Shown here piece by piece: positions 7,278 to 11,744 of a DNA stretch of 11,744 nucleotides. How positions within the stretch are numbered: the first letter of the stretch is position 1; each line of letters starts with the position of its first letter. Source of the DNA: Bifidobacteriaceae bacterium (GTDB lineage: Bacteria > Actinomycetota > Actinomycetes > Actinomycetales > WQXJ01); assembly GCA_031265345.1 (NCBI GenBank), contig JAISCU010000078.1, positions 1-11,744 on the forward strand, given 5' to 3'. The notes beneath the pieces were generated by a model. The model saw only the letters and a list, made by a program, of their open reading frames with translations. It ran no database searches and was not told the DNA's origin. The translations under genes and the position numbers were made by a program.

Positions 7278-7282
7278 CTCCT
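7278..7282 (-). promoter_or_regulatory. Shine-Dalgarno that fixes the TTG start of pdxK
   Basis: On the minus strand AGGAG lies six bases before TTG (7269-7271), in the gap after the pgi stop codon. The next codons give HFAYVIAGSE, the expected N-terminus of the kinase, and no ATG or GTG fits better. The strong site with a rare start codon suggests tuned translation within the pgi-pdxK transcript. Confidence 0.75.
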
Positions 7283-7305
7283 GTTCGAGCTGGTGGTGAG
7301 GAGGG

Positions 7306-8991
<1,686 letters not shown>

Positions 8992-9110
8992 GGCAATCCA
9001 CCATATCGCGCCGATCTGACACCGCCGTGGCCCGCGCGGGAAGAACCGGGCCGAGCCGGGGAGAATACGACGGCGGCTCGCGCCTGGGGGCCGCGGTCGG
9101 GCCGGCGCCG

Positions 9111-9160
9111 GGCCGCCGTTGGGTCACCGCCGGGCCGCCGTTAGGCCGCCGTTGGGTCAC
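9111..9160. repeat. Short GC-rich direct repeats in the pgi/SBP divergent region
   Basis: GGCCGCCGTT occurs three times (9111, 9133, 9144). The longer form GGCCGCCGTTGGGTCAC occurs twice (9111-9127 and 9144-9160). The region from about 9050 to 9160 is otherwise simple G/C sequence. The repeats may be slippage products or binding sites; the sequence does not decide. Confidence 0.6.
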
Positions 9161-9178
9161 AGATTCATATCGATTCTG
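9160..9178. promoter_or_regulatory. Operator-like imperfect palindrome
   Basis: CAGATTCATATCGATTCTG is an AT-rich imperfect dyad (CAGAnTC...GAnTCTG) in otherwise GC-rich DNA, 19 bp upstream of the candidate -35 box of the solute-binding protein gene. Size and position suit a dimeric repressor or activator. No regulator gene is in the window. Confidence 0.3.
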
Positions 9179-9197
9179 TTGCTGACGGCGAATTCGC

Positions 9198-9228
9198 TTG
9201 AACGTGCCCCCCACACAAGGGTTAGCAT
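9198..9228 (+). promoter_or_regulatory. Candidate promoter of the solute-binding protein gene
   Basis: TTGAAC (9198-9203) and TAGCAT (9223-9228), or TTAGCA one base earlier, lie 18-19 bp apart. The predicted start near 9235 would give a leader of about 110 nt before ATG 9345. The match is moderate, but this is the best pair in the divergent region for the plus strand. Confidence 0.4.
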
Positions 9229-9344
9229 GGGCTCCAATGAGTTCGGTCGGGATTGTCCCGGCTGATCGCGTCGTAGATCGTGGCGCTCCCAGTATTGGTG
9301 CTGCGGTCGAAAATGATCAAACCGACAGATGGGATACCCAACAC

Positions 9345-10988
9345 ATGCGAACAACGCCCAAGCTTGCGGCGGTCCTGGCCATCGGCCTGACCGCGACGCT
9401 GGCCCTGGCCGCCTGCGGCTCCAAGCGTGAGGACACGAATAACAGCGGCAACGGCGGCGGTGGCGGCGATGCCTCGACCGGCTCCGACAGCCGGGTGGAT
9501 GAAGCCAAGAAGCTGCTCGAGGACGCCGGAGTGTCGATTCCGGTGCGACTCTCGCTCCAGTACAACAACGACCATTACGGCGATTCGTCCGACCAAGAGT
9601 ACGGCGTGGTGAAAGACCAATTGGACGCCACCGGACTGTTCGAGGTGGACCTCCAGTCGACCGAATGGGTCACTTACAACGAGCAGCGGACCAGCGATTA
9701 CCCGGCTTATCAACTGGGCTGGTTCCCGGACTTCCCGGACGCCGACAACTATTTGACGCCGTTCTTCGAAAAGGAGAATTTCCTCTCCAACCATTTCGAC
9801 TCGAAGGCGGTCCAGGACCTGCTGGCCCGCGAGCGGGTCGAGACCGACCCGACCGCCCGCGAGGCGCTGCTGGTGGAAGCCCAAGAGGAGGTCGCGGCCG
9901 AGCTCTCCACCATCCCGTTGCTGCAGGGCTCGCAAATCGCTGTGACCGGGCAGGACATGGCGGGCGTCGACGCCACCATGGACGCCTCCTTCCAGTTCCG
10001 CTTCTCGACCTTCGTCAAGGGCGGCGACCCGGCCGCCATAGTCAACGTGGGCACCACTGACGAGGTCACCGGCCTGGACCCGGCGGCCACCTACGACAAC
10101 GGCTCCTATCTGGTCCAGACCAACGTCTTCCCGATGGTGATGTCCTTCAAGCAGGGCGATCCCAGCCCGCAGCCGGACATGGCCGAGAGCTGCGAGTTCT
10201 CCGCCGACGGCAAGCAGTTCATCTGCAAGATCCGGCCCGGCTTGAAGTGGGCCAACGGGCACACCCTGGACGCCAACGACGTCAAGTTCTCCTACGACCG
10301 CCAGAAGGCCATCGCGGATCCGAACGGCCCCTCGTCGCTCCTGGCGAACCTGGTGTCCACCGACGCGCCCGACGCGCAGACCGTGGTCTTCAACCTCGAC
10401 GGCGCCAACGACGTGACGTTCGCGCAGGTGCTCGCCTCGCCGGTGGGCCCAATCGTGGACGACGAGGTGTTCAGCGCCACCGAGGTGACCGATGCCGACA
10501 CCATTGTCGGCGCGAACGCCTTCGCCGGCGCCTACACGATCAACACCTTCGAGGTGAACGAATTGATCGAGTACGCCCCGAACCCGGATTACGACGGCGT
10601 CCAGGGCAAGGCCCAGAACGGCGGTGTCGTGATGAATTACTACAAGGAGTCGAACAACATGCGGCTCGATATCGAATCCGGCACCATCGATGTGGTCTGG
10701 CGCTCGCTCACCGCGACCGACTACGAGCAGCTCGAAGCCGGTGGCAGCGTCAAGGTCCTGCACGGTCCTGGCGGCGAGATCCGCTACATCGTCTTCAACC
10801 TGGAGACCATGCCCGGCGACACCGATGACCAGAAGCTCGCCATCCGCAAGGCCGTCGCGCTGTCGATCGACCGCGCCGAGCTGGCCAGCGAGGTCTACAA
10901 GGGCACCTACACGCCGCTCTGCTCCTACGTGCCGGACGGCCTGCCCGGCGCCACCGAGGCGGTTTGCGACAAGTACGGCGGGAAGTAG
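9345..10988 (+). CDS. Circularly permuted family-5 solute-binding lipoprotein (oligopeptide/dipeptide ABC type)
   Basis: This is a lipid-anchored extracytoplasmic receptor of the SBP_bac_5 (DppA/OppA-like) class, which hands peptides or similar solutes to an ABC importer. The 547-aa product begins MRTTPKLAAVLA with a signal peptide and lipobox LAAC (Cys24), then a Gly-rich linker. Residues 52-225 (DEAKKLLEDAG...LSLQYNNDHYG...LGWFPDFPDADNYLTPFF...STIPLLQGSQIAV...FRFSTFVK) are what normally forms the C-terminal third. Residues 229-547 (IVNVGTTDEVTGLDPAATYD...DMAESCEFSADGKQF...RPGLKWANG...DVKFSYDRQ...PNPDYDG...GEIRYIVFNLETMP...AIRKAVALSIDRAEL...CDKYGGK) are what normally begins the mature protein. 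The order is therefore circularly permuted, in frame and complete. Cys283/Cys294 and Cys526/Cys541 could form disulfides. ATG 9345 is chosen for the signal peptide; the open frame upstream to 9198 looks non-coding. No permease genes adjoin it. Confidence 0.9.
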   Translation: MRTTPKLAAVLAIGLTATLALAACGSKREDTNNSGNGGGGGDASTGSDSRVDEAKKLLEDAGVSIPVRLSLQYNNDHYGDSSDQEYGVVKDQLDATGLFEVDLQSTEWVTYNEQRTSDYPAYQLGWFPDFPDADNYLTPFFEKENFLSNHFDSKAVQDLLARERVETDPTAREALLVEAQEEVAAELSTIPLLQGSQIAVTGQDMAGVDATMDASFQFRFSTFVKGGDPAAIVNVGTTDEVTGLDPAATYDNGSYLVQTNVFPMVMSFKQGDPSPQPDMAESCEFSADGKQFICKIRPGLKWANGHTLDANDVKFSYDRQKAIADPNGPSSLLANLVSTDAPDAQTVVFNLDGANDVTFAQVLASPVGPIVDDEVFSATEVTDADTIVGANAFAGAYTINTFEVNELIEYAPNPDYDGVQGKAQNGGVVMNYYKESNNMRLDIESGTIDVVWRSLTATDYEQLEAGGSVKVLHGPGGEIRYIVFNLETMPGDTDDQKLAIRKAVALSIDRAELASEVYKGTYTPLCSYVPDGLPGATEAVCDKYGGK

Positions 10989-11028
10989 CACGCCTCTCGG
11001 CGCGTCTTGTCTCCTGAGTTAGCTTAAC

Positions 11029-11070
11029 CGGCCGCCGATGCCGTGGCCCGAGTCACGGCATCGGCGGCCG
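11029..11070 (+). terminator. Strong hairpin terminator after the solute-binding protein gene
   Basis: CGGCCGCCGATGCCGTG (11029-11045) pairs perfectly with 11054-11070. Two further pairs (one G-T) narrow the loop to CCGA. On the plus strand it is followed by TTTGCGTTTG, a broken T-run. It lies 40 bp after the stop codon, between two convergent genes, so it probably ends the plus-strand transcript and may also act on the minus strand. Confidence 0.85.
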
Positions 11071-11138
11071 TTTGCGTTTGGTTGGGTCGGGAAGCCAGCG
11101 GTTTGCGGGAACCGATGTTGGACCGGGCCATTGCCCCG

Positions 11139-11744
11139 TCAACGGCGGCCGAATAGTCGCCTGAACACGCTCTCGGCCACGTTCTTCCGAGGTCGCTCGA
11201 TCTCGTTCGACGACCGCGGTGGTAGCCGCAGTTCGCGGTCGCACCGTTTTGTGGTTGCCGGGTCGTGGGTCGCCATCAGGACGATCGAGCCTTGCCGGGC
11301 CGATTGCCCGAGGACTCGGAAGACCAAATCGGCGTTGTCCGCATCAAGGGCGGCCATCGGTTCATCTGCTAGCACCAGCAACGGATCCTTGAGAATGAGC
11401 CGAGCCAAAGCGACTCGTTGCTGTTCGCCGCCCGAGAGCGTGTGCACCCGGGCGCTGCCCAGTCCGGTCGCGCCCACCCTTTCGAGGGCACTCTTGATGT
11501 CCTCCTGGCTTGCTGTGCGGCCACCTTGAGTGATGGGAACTCTGAGGTTGCGATCAACCGTCCATGAGTCGATCAGCCCTGAATTCTGGAAAACGAACCC
11601 GACGACGTGCCGGAAGAAGCGGCGGCGCTGGCTTCCGCTCAATCCCGATACCTTTAGCGGCGCTTTGGTGGCTAGCAGGCGGTCGAGTCGACTCCCGTTC
11701 GGATCCGCGCGCCCGCACCCCGCGTCCGGCTGCGGAGTTGGTCG
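11139..11744 (-). CDS. ABC transporter ATP-binding protein, partial (N-terminus beyond window)
   Basis: This is the nucleotide-binding subunit of an ABC transporter. The frame is open to the right edge of the window with no in-frame stop, so the Walker A region lies outside. In the 201 visible residues I see PDAGCGR (from about residue 6, the usual PdSG turn after Walker A), the Q-loop GFVFQN (Gln53), signature LSGGEQQRVALARLIL (103-118), Walker B LLVLADEP (Asp127, Glu128) and the H-loop ATHD (His160). The Q-loop context and ARLILKDPLLVLADEP resemble MacB/LolD-like exporters, especially the lactococcin-972-type bacteriocin export ATPases (TIGR03608). A basic tail of about 30 residues follows. 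The subfamily is tentative. A TTG at 11640-11642 could be mistaken for the start. The gene is convergent with the solute-binding protein gene. Confidence 0.85.
   Translation of the reverse strand, partial: RPTPQPDAGCGRADPNGSRLDRLLATKAPLKVSGLSGSQRRRFFRHVVGFVFQNSGLIDSWTVDRNLRVPITQGGRTASQEDIKSALERVGATGLGSARVHTLSGGEQQRVALARLILKDPLLVLADEPMAALDADNADLVFRVLGQSARQGSIVLMATHDPATTKRCDRELRLPPRSSNEIERPRKNVAESVFRRLFGRR

Noticed and set aside
9198..9344. Upstream in-frame start for the solute-binding protein (first codon overlapping the -35-like TTGAAC)
   Set aside because: It would bury the lipoprotein signal peptide 49 residues inside the protein and cover the promoter-like boxes.
9345..10988. Solute-binding protein read as a pseudogene or as a fusion of two unrelated fragments
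   Set aside because: Both parts belong to one family and together make one complete copy with no overlap, stop or frameshift, and the signal peptide is intact. Permutation explains it better than decay.
9222..10991. A 589-codon open frame antisense to the solute-binding protein gene
   Set aside because: It is rich in Val, Gly, Arg and His with no domain sense, as expected when the complement of a GC-rich gene is read. The plus strand encodes an obvious lipoprotein.

Overview
The window reads as chromosomal DNA from a high-GC Gram-positive bacterium (Actinomycetota). The pointers are the strong G/C bias at third codon positions, GTG and TTG starts, a NusG with an acidic Ala-rich N-terminal extension, and the order aspartate aminotransferase / tRNA-Trp / secE / nusG / rplK / rplA, which I associate with Micrococcales and Actinomycetales. 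Assignment below phylum is inference.

Layout. 180-1391 (-): a PLP-dependent aspartate aminotransferase. 1495-4492 (+): a translation and secretion block made of a likely promoter, tRNA-Trp(CCA), secE, nusG, rplK, a candidate L1-binding mRNA hairpin, rplA and a strong compound terminator. 4623-5402 (+): a YwaF/TIGR02206-type integral membrane protein of unknown function. 5403-6467: about 1.07 kb with no convincing gene, holding two near-identical long hairpins, a 16-bp inverted repeat 92 bp apart and two DnaA-box-like sites. 8991-6468 (-): pgi followed 34 nt later by a pyridoxal kinase (pdxK) with a TTG start, probably one operon. 9345-10988 (+): a family-5 (oligopeptide/dipeptide-type) solute-binding lipoprotein with its own promoter region and a 17-bp terminator hairpin. 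11139-11744 (-): the C-terminal part of an ABC-transporter ATPase, cut by the window edge.

The main finding is the solute-binding protein. Its domain order is circularly permuted. After a normal lipoprotein signal peptide and Gly-rich linker comes the segment that normally forms the C-terminal third of SBP_bac_5 proteins, and only then the segment that normally begins the mature protein. The frame is intact, nothing large seems lost, and both edges of the moved segment carry the same in-frame 8-bp GGCGGCGA (Gly-Gly-Asp). I know of no described natural permutation of this kind in this family, but I cannot search.

How the genes fit together. SecE, NusG, L11 and L1 are core parts of translocation, transcription elongation and the ribosome. 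Pgi works in central sugar metabolism. PdxK salvages PLP, the cofactor of enzymes such as the aminotransferase at the left edge. The two ABC-related genes at the right end converge on a shared terminator and lack visible permease partners, so they need not belong to one transporter.
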